From Acetobacter oryzoeni (GTDB lineage Bacteria > Pseudomonadota > Alphaproteobacteria > Acetobacterales > Acetobacteraceae), in assembly GCF_004014775.2 (NCBI RefSeq), contig NZ_CP042808.1, positions 248,001 through 312,000 of the forward strand: a DNA stretch of 64,000 nt. Reading direction: 5' to 3'. Positions 8,988-17,223 of this stretch are shown here, piece by piece (the stretch's first letter is position 1; the number at the start of each line of letters is the position of its first letter). The notes beneath the pieces were generated by a model. The model saw only the letters and a list, made by a program, of their open reading frames with translations, was not told the origin of the DNA and made no database searches. The position numbers and the translations under genes were made by a program.

Positions 8988-9971
8988 ATGTCGGCAGATA
9001 CAATTGCCATTCCGGGTATAGCCAAACCTGCTTCTCGCATTGCGCTAGGTACGTGGGCCATTGGTGGTTCCATGTGGGGCGGTGCAGATGATGCAAACGC
9101 CAGTAAGACGATAGATGAAGCTCTGGAGCTTGGTATCAATATGATTGATACAGCACCAGTCTATGGATTTGGGCATTCTGAAGAAGTTATTGGTAAAGCT
9201 TTGGAGGGCCGACGTGGCCGCGTTATTCTGGCCACCAAGGTTGGCCTGAACTGGCAGGACGGCAAGGTTTTCAGGGATAGTCGGCCAGCACGGATTGAAG
9301 AAGAAGTTGAAAAATCTTTAAGCCGTTTGCGCACAGATTATATTGATCTGTATCAGGTTCATTGGCCCGATACGCGCACGCCGTTTGAAGAAACAGCCCG
9401 TGCTCTGGAAAATCTGGTTAAAAGCGGCAAGGTTAAAGCCTTGGGGCTGAGCAATTTCTCACCTGCGCAGATGGATGAATTCCGCAAGTTTGCCCCGGTT
9501 TCTGCCGTGCAGCCGCCATACAACCTGTTTGAGCGTGAAATAGAGCGCGATGTTCTGCCGTATGCAGAAAAGAACAATCTGGTTGTGCTGGCTTATGGTC
9601 CGCTGTGCCGTGGCCTGCTTTCTGGCCGCATGACGGCAGACCGGAAGTTTGAAGGAGATGATCTGCGCAAAACAGACCCCAAGTTCCAGCAGCCGCGTTT
9701 TGGGCAGTATTTGCAGGCGGTGGAAGATCTTAAAGCCATTGCCAACAAGTACGGCAAAAGCATGTTGGCTCTGGCTATCCGCTGGGTGTTGGATCGTGGT
9801 CCAACTATTGCGTTGTGGGGTGCGCGTAAGCCAGAACAGATTGCAGGCGTGGATGATGCCTTTGGCTGGAAGCTGGATGCAGAAGACATGAAAGCTATTG
9901 ATGCCATCTTGGCCAAGGATATCAAAGATCCGGTAGGCCCAGAGTTTATGGCTCCTCCACTGCGGGCCTAA
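8988..9971 (+). CDS. Aldo/keto reductase
   Basis: A 327-residue NADPH-dependent oxidoreductase of the AKR superfamily. The catalytic tetrad is visible: Asp54 and Tyr59 in 'DTAPVYG', Lys84 in 'LATKVG' and His125 in 'VHWPD'. 'KALGLSNFS' and the C-terminal 'ALWGARKPEQ' complete the barrel and cofactor site. It resembles the subfamily including YhdN/GSP69-type general-stress AKRs. The start is well supported by AAGGAG. It is a single-gene unit, closed by a terminator at 9987. Confidence 0.92.
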   Translation: MSADTIAIPGIAKPASRIALGTWAIGGSMWGGADDANASKTIDEALELGINMIDTAPVYGFGHSEEVIGKALEGRRGRVILATKVGLNWQDGKVFRDSRPARIEEEVEKSLSRLRTDYIDLYQVHWPDTRTPFEETARALENLVKSGKVKALGLSNFSPAQMDEFRKFAPVSAVQPPYNLFEREIERDVLPYAEKNNLVVLAYGPLCRGLLSGRMTADRKFEGDDLRKTDPKFQQPRFGQYLQAVEDLKAIANKYGKSMLALAIRWVLDRGPTIALWGARKPEQIAGVDDAFGWKLDAEDMKAIDAILAKDIKDPVGPEFMAPPLRA

Positions 9972-9986
9972 TTCGGCGTAACAGGC

Positions 9987-10014
9987 ACAGGGCTGGCTCC
10001 TCCAGCCCTGTTCT
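9987..10014 (+). terminator. Intrinsic terminator after the aldo/keto reductase
   Basis: A 10-bp perfect stem (ACAGGGCTGG, 9987-9996) with a 5-base loop and its complement at 10002-10011, then a short T-rich stretch. Confidence 0.65.
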
Positions 10015-10082
10015 CGCCGCAAGGCTGGCGGTGGCCCATACGCATTGACTCAGATGCGGCTTTTTTCGCACTCTATTAAGTT

Positions 10083-10535
10083 ATGAAAGAGCCGCATCCT
10101 CCTTATCAGGCTGAGCCTGAGCAGGCGACAGTCTGTATGTTTCCGCTTCAGCAGGTGTTGGGGCGTGTAGAGGCTGCGGAATATTTGGGTATTCCTACCC
10201 GTAGGCTCAGATTTCTTGAAATGTTTGGGCGTGGGCCTAAATCTGTTTCTCAGCGGGCAGGGGCCATTCAATTTCGTAAAGAAGACTTGGATAACTATAG
10301 CGCCCAGCAGTTTAGCCGTGCCGGATTAGGGGCAGATGCGCTTTCGCGTTATCGGAGTATGCGCGCACTGGCTGATTATAAAGGGCTGGATCCGTTTATG
10401 GATATGGCCAGCCGAGATGAACTTTCTCAGGCATGCACCTATATTGGCGGGCGTGTGGGTATTGGGCTGGGGCTGGTGGTGATTGTGCTTTCTCATACCC
10501 CGTTGTCCCGCATTTTGTTCCATGTAGTGCGTTAA
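10083..10535 (+). CDS. Unknown protein, HTH-like N terminus and C-terminal membrane segment
   Basis: A 150-residue protein I do not recognise by name. Residues ~25-85 ('GRVEAAEYLGIPTRRLRFLE' ... 'IQFRKEDLDNY') look like an excisionase or MerR-type winged helix that ends by naming a row or position. A single hydrophobic segment at about 122-140 ('VGIGLGLVVIVLSH') would tether it to the membrane. This combination suggests a membrane-anchored DNA-binding protein, but that is inference. It precedes uvrB on the same strand with a 69-bp gap. No strong ribosome-binding site is visible. Confidence 0.7.
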   Translation: MKEPHPPYQAEPEQATVCMFPLQQVLGRVEAAEYLGIPTRRLRFLEMFGRGPKSVSQRAGAIQFRKEDLDNYSAQQFSRAGLGADALSRYRSMRALADYKGLDPFMDMASRDELSQACTYIGGRVGIGLGLVVIVLSHTPLSRILFHVVR

Positions 10536-10604
10536 GGCGGTTTTGTCGCGGTCTGGGCGCTTTCATATCTTGCGCAAGGCGCTGTGGCAGCCCATGTTTG
10601 GGCA

Positions 10605-12851
10605 ATGGCTTCCAAAACTTCTTCCTCTGCGGCACGTGGTAAAAAGCGCCCTTCATTAAGCGAGCGCGCCGCTAGCCTTCCCCCAGTTCTGTTCGAGCCG
10701 GAAAAGCAGGCTCCACGTCCACGCCTCAAGCGCATGGAAGTGGTATCGGAATACGAACCGGCGGGGGATCAGCCGCAGGCTATCAGTGAACTGGTAGCAG
10801 GGGTGGAAGCTGGCGAACGCGATCAGGTTCTGCTGGGGGTTACGGGTTCTGGTAAAACCTTTTCCATGGCCAAGATTATTGAGGCCACACAAAAGCCTAC
10901 GCTTATTTTAGCACCCAACAAAACATTGGCAGCCCAGCTTTATGGGGAAATGAAGCAGTTTTTCCCCAATAACGCAGTTGAATACTTTGTTAGCTATTAC
11001 GATTACTATCAGCCAGAAGCCTATGTGCCACGTTCTGATACGTATATTGAAAAAGACAGCCAGATAAACGAACAGATTGACCGTATGCGTCATGCCGCCA
11101 CACAGGCGCTGCTGGAGCGGAACGATGTCATTATTGTAGCTTCTGTTTCCTGTATTTACGGTATCGGATCTGTAGAAACCTATTCCCGCATGGTGGTGAA
11201 GCTGGAACTAGGCGGAGAGATAGACCGGGATAAGCTGATAAAAAGCCTTGTTGAACTCCAGTACCGTCGGAATGATGCCGCATTTGCGCGAGGCACTTTC
11301 CGTGTGCGTGGTGAAACAATAGATATCTTTCCCGTGCAGAATGAGGATAGAGCCTGGCGTGTTTCCCTATTTGGGGATGAGGTTGACGGGCTGATAGAGT
11401 TTGACCCCCTGACAGGTGAAAAAACGGCTGATCTGCAGGAAATTACCATTTACGCAAACAGCCATTACGTAACCCCACGCCCTACGTTGAATCAGGCCAT
11501 TAAAGGCATCAAGCAGGAACTGCGCGAACAGCTTGATGTGTTTACAAAGGCTGGCAAGCTGCTGGAAGCAGAACGGCTGGACCAACGCACCACCTTTGAT
11601 CTGGAAATGCTGGAAACAACAGGTGTGTGTAAGGGGATCGAAAACTATTCCCGCTATCTTTCAGGCCGCAAACCGGGGGATCCACCACCAACCCTGTTTG
11701 AATATCTGCCTGAAGATGCGCTGTTGATTGTAGATGAAAGCCACGTAACCGTGCCGCAGATTGGCGGCATGGAACGAGGAGACCATGCGCGCAAATCCGT
11801 TCTGGCGGAGTTTGGGTTTCGGCTTCCTTCCTGTCTGGATAACCGGCCTTTGAATTTTGCGGAGTGGGACAAGTTTCGCCCACAAAGCATTTTTGTAAGT
11901 GCCACGCCGGGTCCGTGGGAAATGGAACGCACAGGCGGCGTATTTGCTGAGCAGGTTATTCGTCCCACCGGGTTGGTGGACCCCATTACAATTATCCGGC
12001 CTGTTGAGCATCAGGTAGATGATCTGTTGGCAGAATGTCGCACCACCATTGGCAAGGGTGGGCGCGTGTTGGTGACAACGCTGACCAAACGCATGGCGGA
12101 AGACTTAACCGATTACATGAACGAAGCCGGTATTCGGGTAAGATATTTGCATTCCGATGTAGATACACTGGAACGGATAGAAATTATTCGAGACCTGCGC
12201 ATGGGTGCATTTGATGTGCTTATTGGTATTAACTTACTGCGAGAAGGTTTGGATATTCCAGAATGTTCGCTGGTTGCTATTCTGGATGCAGATAAGGAAG
12301 GGTTCTTGCGTTCGCGCACCTCTCTTATCCAGACCATTGGCCGTGCGGCCCGAAATGTAGAAGGCCGGGTTCTGCTTTATGCAGACAAAATGACGGATTC
12401 CCTGACATACGCCGTAGAGGAAACAGCCCGTAGGCGTGAAAAACAGATGGCGTGGAACACAGAGCACGGCATTACGCCACAAAGCGTGCGCAAGAATATC
12501 AGCGATATTGTCTCTTCTGTGTTTGAGCAGGATTACGTCACCATCGCGCCGGATGAAGATACCGGCGTTGCAGAGTTTGTGGGGCAAGATTTGGGCGCGG
12601 CCATTGCCGGGTTGGAAAAGCGTATGCGCTCCGCAGCAGCAGAGTTGGAGTTTGAAACTGCTGCCCGCCTGCGAGATGAAATTCAGCGATTGGAAGCCTT
12701 GCAGCTTGGGTTGGAACCACCCCCGGTAGCGGCTTCAACCGCAGGAAAAGCGCAGACAAGTGGCCGTAAACCCAAAAAAGACAAGGTGCCACGGCCATTG
12801 GGGCCAGGTGGGGGTGGGTATGACCCGGCAGCCAGACGAAAAAAGCGGTAA
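10605..12851 (+). CDS. uvrB: Excinuclease ABC subunit B
   Basis: A 748-residue DNA helicase-like subunit of UvrABC nucleotide excision repair. Walker A GVTGSGKT is at residues 78-85. The beta-hairpin region '[12 protein letters not shown]' follows, then 'DESHV' (motif II), '[13 protein letters not shown]', the 'LREGLDIPE' and 'QTIGRAARN' motifs, and a C-terminal UVR domain (~655-690) that contacts UvrC. There is a basic, disordered extension of about 45 residues at each end. The ATG at 10605 gives the plain N terminus; a GTG at 10584 with AAGG upstream is an alternative. I saw no convincing LexA box upstream. Confidence 0.97.
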   Translation: MASKTSSSAARGKKRPSLSERAASLPPVLFEPEKQAPRPRLKRMEVVSEYEPAGDQPQAISELVAGVEAGERDQVLLGVTGSGKTFSMAKIIEATQKPTLILAPNKTLAAQLYGEMKQFFPNNAVEYFVSYYDYYQPEAYVPRSDTYIEKDSQINEQIDRMRHAATQALLERNDVIIVASVSCIYGIGSVETYSRMVVKLELGGEIDRDKLIKSLVELQYRRNDAAFARGTFRVRGETIDIFPVQNEDRAWRVSLFGDEVDGLIEFDPLTGEKTADLQEITIYANSHYVTPRPTLNQAIKGIKQELREQLDVFTKAGKLLEAERLDQRTTFDLEMLETTGVCKGIENYSRYLSGRKPGDPPPTLFEYLPEDALLIVDESHVTVPQIGGMERGDHARKSVLAEFGFRLPSCLDNRPLNFAEWDKFRPQSIFVSATPGPWEMERTGGVFAEQVIRPTGLVDPITIIRPVEHQVDDLLAECRTTIGKGGRVLVTTLTKRMAEDLTDYMNEAGIRVRYLHSDVDTLERIEIIRDLRMGAFDVLIGINLLREGLDIPECSLVAILDADKEGFLRSRTSLIQTIGRAARNVEGRVLLYADKMTDSLTYAVEETARRREKQMAWNTEHGITPQSVRKNISDIVSSVFEQDYVTIAPDEDTGVAEFVGQDLGAAIAGLEKRMRSAAAELEFETAARLRDEIQRLEALQLGLEPPPVAASTAGKAQTSGRKPKKDKVPRPLGPGGGGYDPAARRKKR

Positions 12852-12982
12852 CCTAAAGAAAGACGGCAGGTATCGGCCAAAAATATAGCGAAACACCGTA
12901 AGCGTTCGGGCAGGCCTTGTTTCTGCCGCTTATCCCTTCTACCGTCCGCAGAGCAAACCCTTATTTGTGCGGACATTACGGC

Positions 12983-13648
12983 ATGACAACGTCAGATACT
13001 TTTATCCAGCCGGATTATACAGCACTGGAGCAAGCGCCTGTTGCGCCAGATCCTTTCCCGCATGTGGTGGTGCCGCATTTTATCCGGTCAGAAGATCTGG
13101 GGCGTTTGTTTGCGCATCGGCCGCATATTGTGTCTGGCGGATCTTTCCCGCCAGAGTCCTTGCAGCTCTCTCCTCTTATGCAACATCTGGTAGAAGAACT
13201 GGAAGGCCCGCGTTTAAAGGCGATTGTTGCGGAAAAATTTCATCTCAATCTCGATCATGCGCCTTCCATGCTCACCATTCGTGGGCGTACGCGTGAAAAA
13301 GATGGGCGCATCCACACAGATTCATTGGCCAAACGCGTAACCATTTTGCTGTACCTGAACCCATCGGGGGCCGGTGAGGCATGGGAGCGGCAGGCAGGCT
13401 GTTTGCGCCTTTTGCGTGGCCCGCATGATATTGAAGATTACGCCAAGGAAGTGCCACCAGTAGATGGCACCTTGCTGATTTTTCCCAACGGTCCAACCAC
13501 ATGGCATGGGCATAAGCAGTTTGTGGGGCAGCGCTATACCATCCAGTTAAATTACATGACAGAAGATGCACGTGCCCGGTCTGAACTCCGGCGGCATAAA
13601 CTTTCTGCCTTGGTTAAAAAGTTGCCTTTGCCGCAATTGGGGCAGTAA
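12983..13648 (+). CDS. 2OG-Fe(II) oxygenase family protein
   Basis: A 221-residue protein with the jelly-roll iron site of 2-oxoglutarate dioxygenases. His111 and Asp113 lie in 'RIHTDSLAKRVT', a distal His (175 or 177) in 'TWHGHKQF', and Arg184 follows for 2-oxoglutarate. 'LLYLNP' and 'TLLIFPN' are typical core strands. The substrate cannot be predicted. An upstream in-frame ATG at 12917 would add 22 unlikely residues. The gene lies between uvrB and the M16 peptidase, all on the plus strand, with no tight overlap to either. Confidence 0.85.
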   Translation: MTTSDTFIQPDYTALEQAPVAPDPFPHVVVPHFIRSEDLGRLFAHRPHIVSGGSFPPESLQLSPLMQHLVEELEGPRLKAIVAEKFHLNLDHAPSMLTIRGRTREKDGRIHTDSLAKRVTILLYLNPSGAGEAWERQAGCLRLLRGPHDIEDYAKEVPPVDGTLLIFPNGPTTWHGHKQFVGQRYTIQLNYMTEDARARSELRRHKLSALVKKLPLPQLGQ

Positions 13649-13691
13649 CTTTCCTTTTTTGATCTGTTGCTGCATTGAACAGGAAACCTGA

Positions 13692-16436
13692 ATGATTTTC
13701 CGCAAGCCGTCTGCTGCCCGTAAACACTTTTCACTGCTGGCCGTAACGCTGGCCCTGTTGGGAGGAACAGCCCTTTCTCCCACACTGGCTCATGCTCAGG
13801 ACGCCGCACCGGGTATGCCGTCTGCTCTTGTACCCCCTAGCCTGAGCAGTGCGCAGGTTGTGCGGGCCACTCTTCCGAATGGCCTTAAGGTTGTGATCGT
13901 CCCTAACCGGTTGGCTCCGGTTGTTACAACGGAAATCAACTATCTTGTCGGCTCGGCAGAAGTGCCAGAAGGCTTTCCCGGCACGGCACATGCGCTGGAA
14001 CATATGATGTTTCGTGGCAGCAAGGGGTTGGATAAGGATCAGCTTGCAGCTATCGGCACGCGCTTGGGCGGCAGTTATAATGCAGATACAACAGAAGACG
14101 TAACGCAGTATTTCTATACAGCGCAGGCGCAGGATTTGCCTGTTTTGCTGAAAATTGAAGCCCTGCGCATGAACGGCTTAACCCTGTCTGAAGCGGATTG
14201 GGAAAAAGAGCGCGGCGCGATTGAGCAGGAAGTTGCGCGTGATCTTTCCAGCCCGGCATATCGGTATCTGGAACAGTTACAGGGTATTCTGTTTGCAGGT
14301 ACGCCCTACGAACACGATGCACTGGGCACACGGCCTTCCTTTGATAAAACCACGGCCGCTGATCTGAGAGATTTTTACCAGAAGTGGTATGGCCCCAACA
14401 ATGCCGTGCTGGTTATTGTGGGTGATATTAACCCGGTTTCTACCTTGCAGTTGGTGCAGGATACGTTTGCCGATATCCCGCGCAAGGATTTACCGCAGCG
14501 CCACAAGGTAACTCCGGTGGCACCGCCGGCTAAAACACTTACGCTTTCTACAGATTACCCTGTTGGGTTTGCAACGCTTGCCTTCCCCATGGCAGGCAGT
14601 TCTTCATCAGATTTCGCAACGGCGGATATTCTGTCAGACGTGCTCTCCAGCCAGCGTGGTGCGCTGTATGATCTGGTGCCGCAGGGCAAGGCGTTATACG
14701 CAGGGTTTGAATACGCCCCTAAAAAAGAAGCGGGTTTTGGTTTGGCGCTTGCGGCTTTCCCCAAAGGTGCAGATGCTTCTGGCCCCATGAATGCCATGAA
14801 AGCTGTGCTGGAAAAAATCCGTAAGGAAGGCGTACCAGCAGAACTTGTTGAAGCTGCCAAGCAAAAAGAAATTGCCCAGCTTCAGTTTTCCGCCAACTCT
14901 GTAAGTGGTCTGGCATCTATTTGGTCTAACGCCTTGGCATTTCAGAATCTGGATAGCCCGGGAGATCTGGTAGCCGCCTATCAGGCCGTCACACCAAAGG
15001 CCGTGAATGATCTGGCCGCAAAGCTGCTTGATCCGGCACATGCTGTGTCTGCTATTCTTACCCCAGAAGCATCCGGCAAGGCCGTTTCTGGCAAAGGCTT
15101 TGGCGGGGCAGAATCTTTTGCAACAGCTCCAGATAAACCAGTAAAACTGCCGCAATGGGCAGAAAAAGCTCTGGCCAAACTGGAAGAACCAAAACCTACA
15201 CCACTGCCTGCAGTCAGCACCTTATCGAACGGCATCAAGCTGATTGTCTGGCCATCTCATGTCAGCCACACCATTCAGCTTTCTGGCCAAATTCGTCAGA
15301 CACCCGAATTGCAGGAACCCAAGGGCAAGGAAGGTGTGCATAGCTTAACAGAGGCTCTGTTCTCCTATGGCACAACGCAGCATGATCGTCTGGCTTTTCA
15401 GAAAGCACTAGATGATGTGCCTGCATGGGAAGATGCAGGGGGCAATTTTTCTTTGCAAGTTCTTACGCCTGATTTTGAAAAAGGTGTGGAACTGCTTGCA
15501 GAAAATGAATTGCACCCGGCATTCCCAGAAAAAGATTTTACGGTTGTACGCACACAGTTGGCACAGGCACAGGCTGGGGAGCTGGTATCTCCTGGGCATC
15601 TGTTTGATAAAGCTATCAAGGCCGCCATTCTGCCGGAAACAGATCCGACACAGCGTGATGCTACACCTGAATCTATTATGAACGTAACCCGTGATGATGT
15701 GCTGCATTATTACCAAAGTGCATGGCGCCCAGATCTGACAACTATTGTTGTAACGGGTGATATCTCACCAGAAAAAGCACAGGCTGTATTAGAAAAAGCT
15801 TTTGGTAGCTGGAAAGCAGAAGGACCAGTACCTGATGTTAATCTGCCGACTGTACCGCTGAGCAAAACATCCCGCGCAACAGTGCCTGATAAGAGTAGTG
15901 TGCAGAATGATGTTGTACTGGCAGAAACATTAGGGCTGACAGCACAAAATCCTGATCACTTCCTGCTGCAGTTGGGCAATGAGGTGCTAGGCGGCGGGCT
16001 GTTCTCTTCACGTCTGTATAGAGATATGCGGGTGAAGACAGGCTATGTTTATTCTGTAAGCAGTTCTTTTGATTGGGGGCGTACGCGCGGGGCCTATACT
16101 GTCAACTATGGTGCTGATCCGGATAAAGTTGGTAAAGCGCAGAGTGTTGTTATGAAAGATCTGAAGGCCATGCAGTCTGCACCTCCTACAGCAGAGGAAC
16201 TTTCTTTGGCCAAAGCCTCACTGTTGCGGAGCCTACCTCTTGCCAGAGCCAGTTTGGGCCGGATTGCTGCGCAGTATCTTTACTTGGAAGATCTGGGCTT
16301 GCCGCTTGATAATGCTGATCGTGGGGCAAAAGTATATTACAAAGCCACTGGTGCAGAAGTGCAGGCAGCGTTCCGTAAATGGATCAGACCAGATGATCTT
16401 GCTGTTATTGTAAAGGGTCCTACGCCTACTTGGTAA
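13692..16436 (+). CDS. M16 family zinc metallopeptidase, exported
   Basis: A 914-residue insulinase/pitrilysin-family peptidase with a signal peptide (about 1-35, ending AHAQD). The inverted zinc motif HxxEH is His100-Ala-Leu-Glu-His104, and the third ligand is a Glu in 'GAIEQEV' (178 or 180). Two tandem M16 repeats are present. The second begins near residue 510 and has lost the zinc motif, as usual for fused M16B enzymes. It should act in the periplasm on peptides or small proteins. The gene ends just before the inverted repeats that open the AT-rich glycan island. Confidence 0.93.
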   Translation: MIFRKPSAARKHFSLLAVTLALLGGTALSPTLAHAQDAAPGMPSALVPPSLSSAQVVRATLPNGLKVVIVPNRLAPVVTTEINYLVGSAEVPEGFPGTAHALEHMMFRGSKGLDKDQLAAIGTRLGGSYNADTTEDVTQYFYTAQAQDLPVLLKIEALRMNGLTLSEADWEKERGAIEQEVARDLSSPAYRYLEQLQGILFAGTPYEHDALGTRPSFDKTTAADLRDFYQKWYGPNNAVLVIVGDINPVSTLQLVQDTFADIPRKDLPQRHKVTPVAPPAKTLTLSTDYPVGFATLAFPMAGSSSSDFATADILSDVLSSQRGALYDLVPQGKALYAGFEYAPKKEAGFGLALAAFPKGADASGPMNAMKAVLEKIRKEGVPAELVEAAKQKEIAQLQFSANSVSGLASIWSNALAFQNLDSPGDLVAAYQAVTPKAVNDLAAKLLDPAHAVSAILTPEASGKAVSGKGFGGAESFATAPDKPVKLPQWAEKALAKLEEPKPTPLPAVSTLSNGIKLIVWPSHVSHTIQLSGQIRQTPELQEPKGKEGVHSLTEALFSYGTTQHDRLAFQKALDDVPAWEDAGGNFSLQVLTPDFEKGVELLAENELHPAFPEKDFTVVRTQLAQAQAGELVSPGHLFDKAIKAAILPETDPTQRDATPESIMNVTRDDVLHYYQSAWRPDLTTIVVTGDISPEKAQAVLEKAFGSWKAEGPVPDVNLPTVPLSKTSRATVPDKSSVQNDVVLAETLGLTAQNPDHFLLQLGNEVLGGGLFSSRLYRDMRVKTGYVYSVSSSFDWGRTRGAYTVNYGADPDKVGKAQSVVMKDLKAMQSAPPTAEELSLAKASLLRSLPLARASLGRIAAQYLYLEDLGLPLDNADRGAKVYYKATGAEVQAAFRKWIRPDDLAVIVKGPTPTW

Positions 16437-16444
16437 ATAATGAC

Positions 16445-16499
16445 ATGTATTCGTAAATATTTTATGAATGGGTTTTTCATATGCATTTTACGGATACAT
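16445..16499. terminator. Nested inverted repeat after the M16 peptidase
   Basis: Outer arms of 13 bases (16445-16457 and 16487-16499) pair with a single G-T wobble. An inner 6-bp stem lies within (16463-16468 with 16476-16481). The structure starts nine bases after the peptidase stop codon, so termination is a reasonable reading, although no T-tract follows directly. Confidence 0.5.
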
Positions 16500-16515
16500 T
16501 GTAAATTATCTTTTC

Positions 16516-16551
16516 CCACTCGTATTTAGAAATTAAAAATAGTACGAGTGG
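16516..16551. repeat. Perfect 9-bp inverted repeat
   Basis: CCACTCGTA at 16516-16524 is matched by TACGAGTGG at 16543-16551 across an 18-base AT-rich loop. It lies in the 230-bp AT-rich spacer upstream of the small repeat protein. It could be an operator or a second termination structure; nothing decides between them. Confidence 0.4.
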
Positions 16552-16666
16552 ATTGGGTGTCAGTATTTTCTGGACAGAAAAATAATTATGCTTGTATTAG
16601 ATTTATCAGAAAATCATTTATGTATCGAAGAGCTTGCTATGCAGAAGATCACGAGGGGGTGTTGTG

Positions 16667-17146
16667 ATGTCCGGTGAAAAAAAGCCTGTCAGTAAGGTTC
16701 GTTCTTCTCGTGTGAAAGTGGCGCGTAAAAAAGTTGTGGCCCCAACAGCGTCAGAAACACATGAACCAGAAGTGGTGCCTCAAGTTGAAGAACAGGTGGC
16801 AGCAGACCCTGTAGCCAAGCCTGCACAGGCTCCGGCGGCAGAACAAATTGCATTAGCACTTCAGTCTCAGGCGAGTATTGTGGAACAAGAAGCTGAAAAA
16901 GAACGTCGGGCCGCTATCTTTTTTGATAGCCAGTGGTACCTTAATGCATATCCAGATATTTGTGAGGCGGGTGTAGATCCGCTGGAACACTTTCTGGATT
17001 ACGGTGCTAAGGAAGGTAGAAACCCGAATGCGCTGTTCAATAGCCTTTCCTATTTACGGGTAAATCCAGATGTAGCTGGGTTTGGGCCGGGGCCTTTTAT
17101 CCATTACATCTGTTATGGTTTTCAGGAAGGTCGTCCACTACGCTAG
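16667..17146 (+). CDS. Small aromatic-repeat protein with basic/Pro-Ala-rich N terminus
   Basis: A 159-residue protein of unknown function. Residues 1-82 are low-complexity, basic then Pro/Ala/Glu-rich, and probably disordered. Two copies of the aromatic repeat follow: residues ~85-122 ('FFDSQWYLNAYPDI' ... 'EGRNP') and ~124-159 ('FNSLSYLRVNPDVAG' ... 'EGRPL'). The same repeat precedes the glycosyltransferase domains at 5406 and 19404. No enzyme domain, signal peptide or membrane segment is present, which suggests an adaptor or scaffold role (inference). The ATG at 16667 has GAGGGGG seven bases upstream. A terminator follows immediately. Confidence 0.8.
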   Translation: MSGEKKPVSKVRSSRVKVARKKVVAPTASETHEPEVVPQVEEQVAADPVAKPAQAPAAEQIALALQSQASIVEQEAEKERRAAIFFDSQWYLNAYPDICEAGVDPLEHFLDYGAKEGRNPNALFNSLSYLRVNPDVAGFGPGPFIHYICYGFQEGRPLR

Positions 17147-17160
17147 GATGCGCTAAATTT

Positions 17161-17205
17161 AAAAAAAGGGCGTATGGTTATTAAACCATACGCCCTTTTT
17201 TATTA
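17161..17205. terminator. Strong bidirectional terminator
   Basis: A perfect 12-bp stem (GGGCGTATGGTT, 17168-17179, with its complement at 17184-17195) carries a 4-base loop and is flanked by an A-run on the left and a T-run on the right. It serves both the plus-strand gene ending at 17146 and the minus-strand gene ending at 17224. Confidence 0.9.
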
Positions 17206-17223
17206 TTATATAAAAGATATTTT

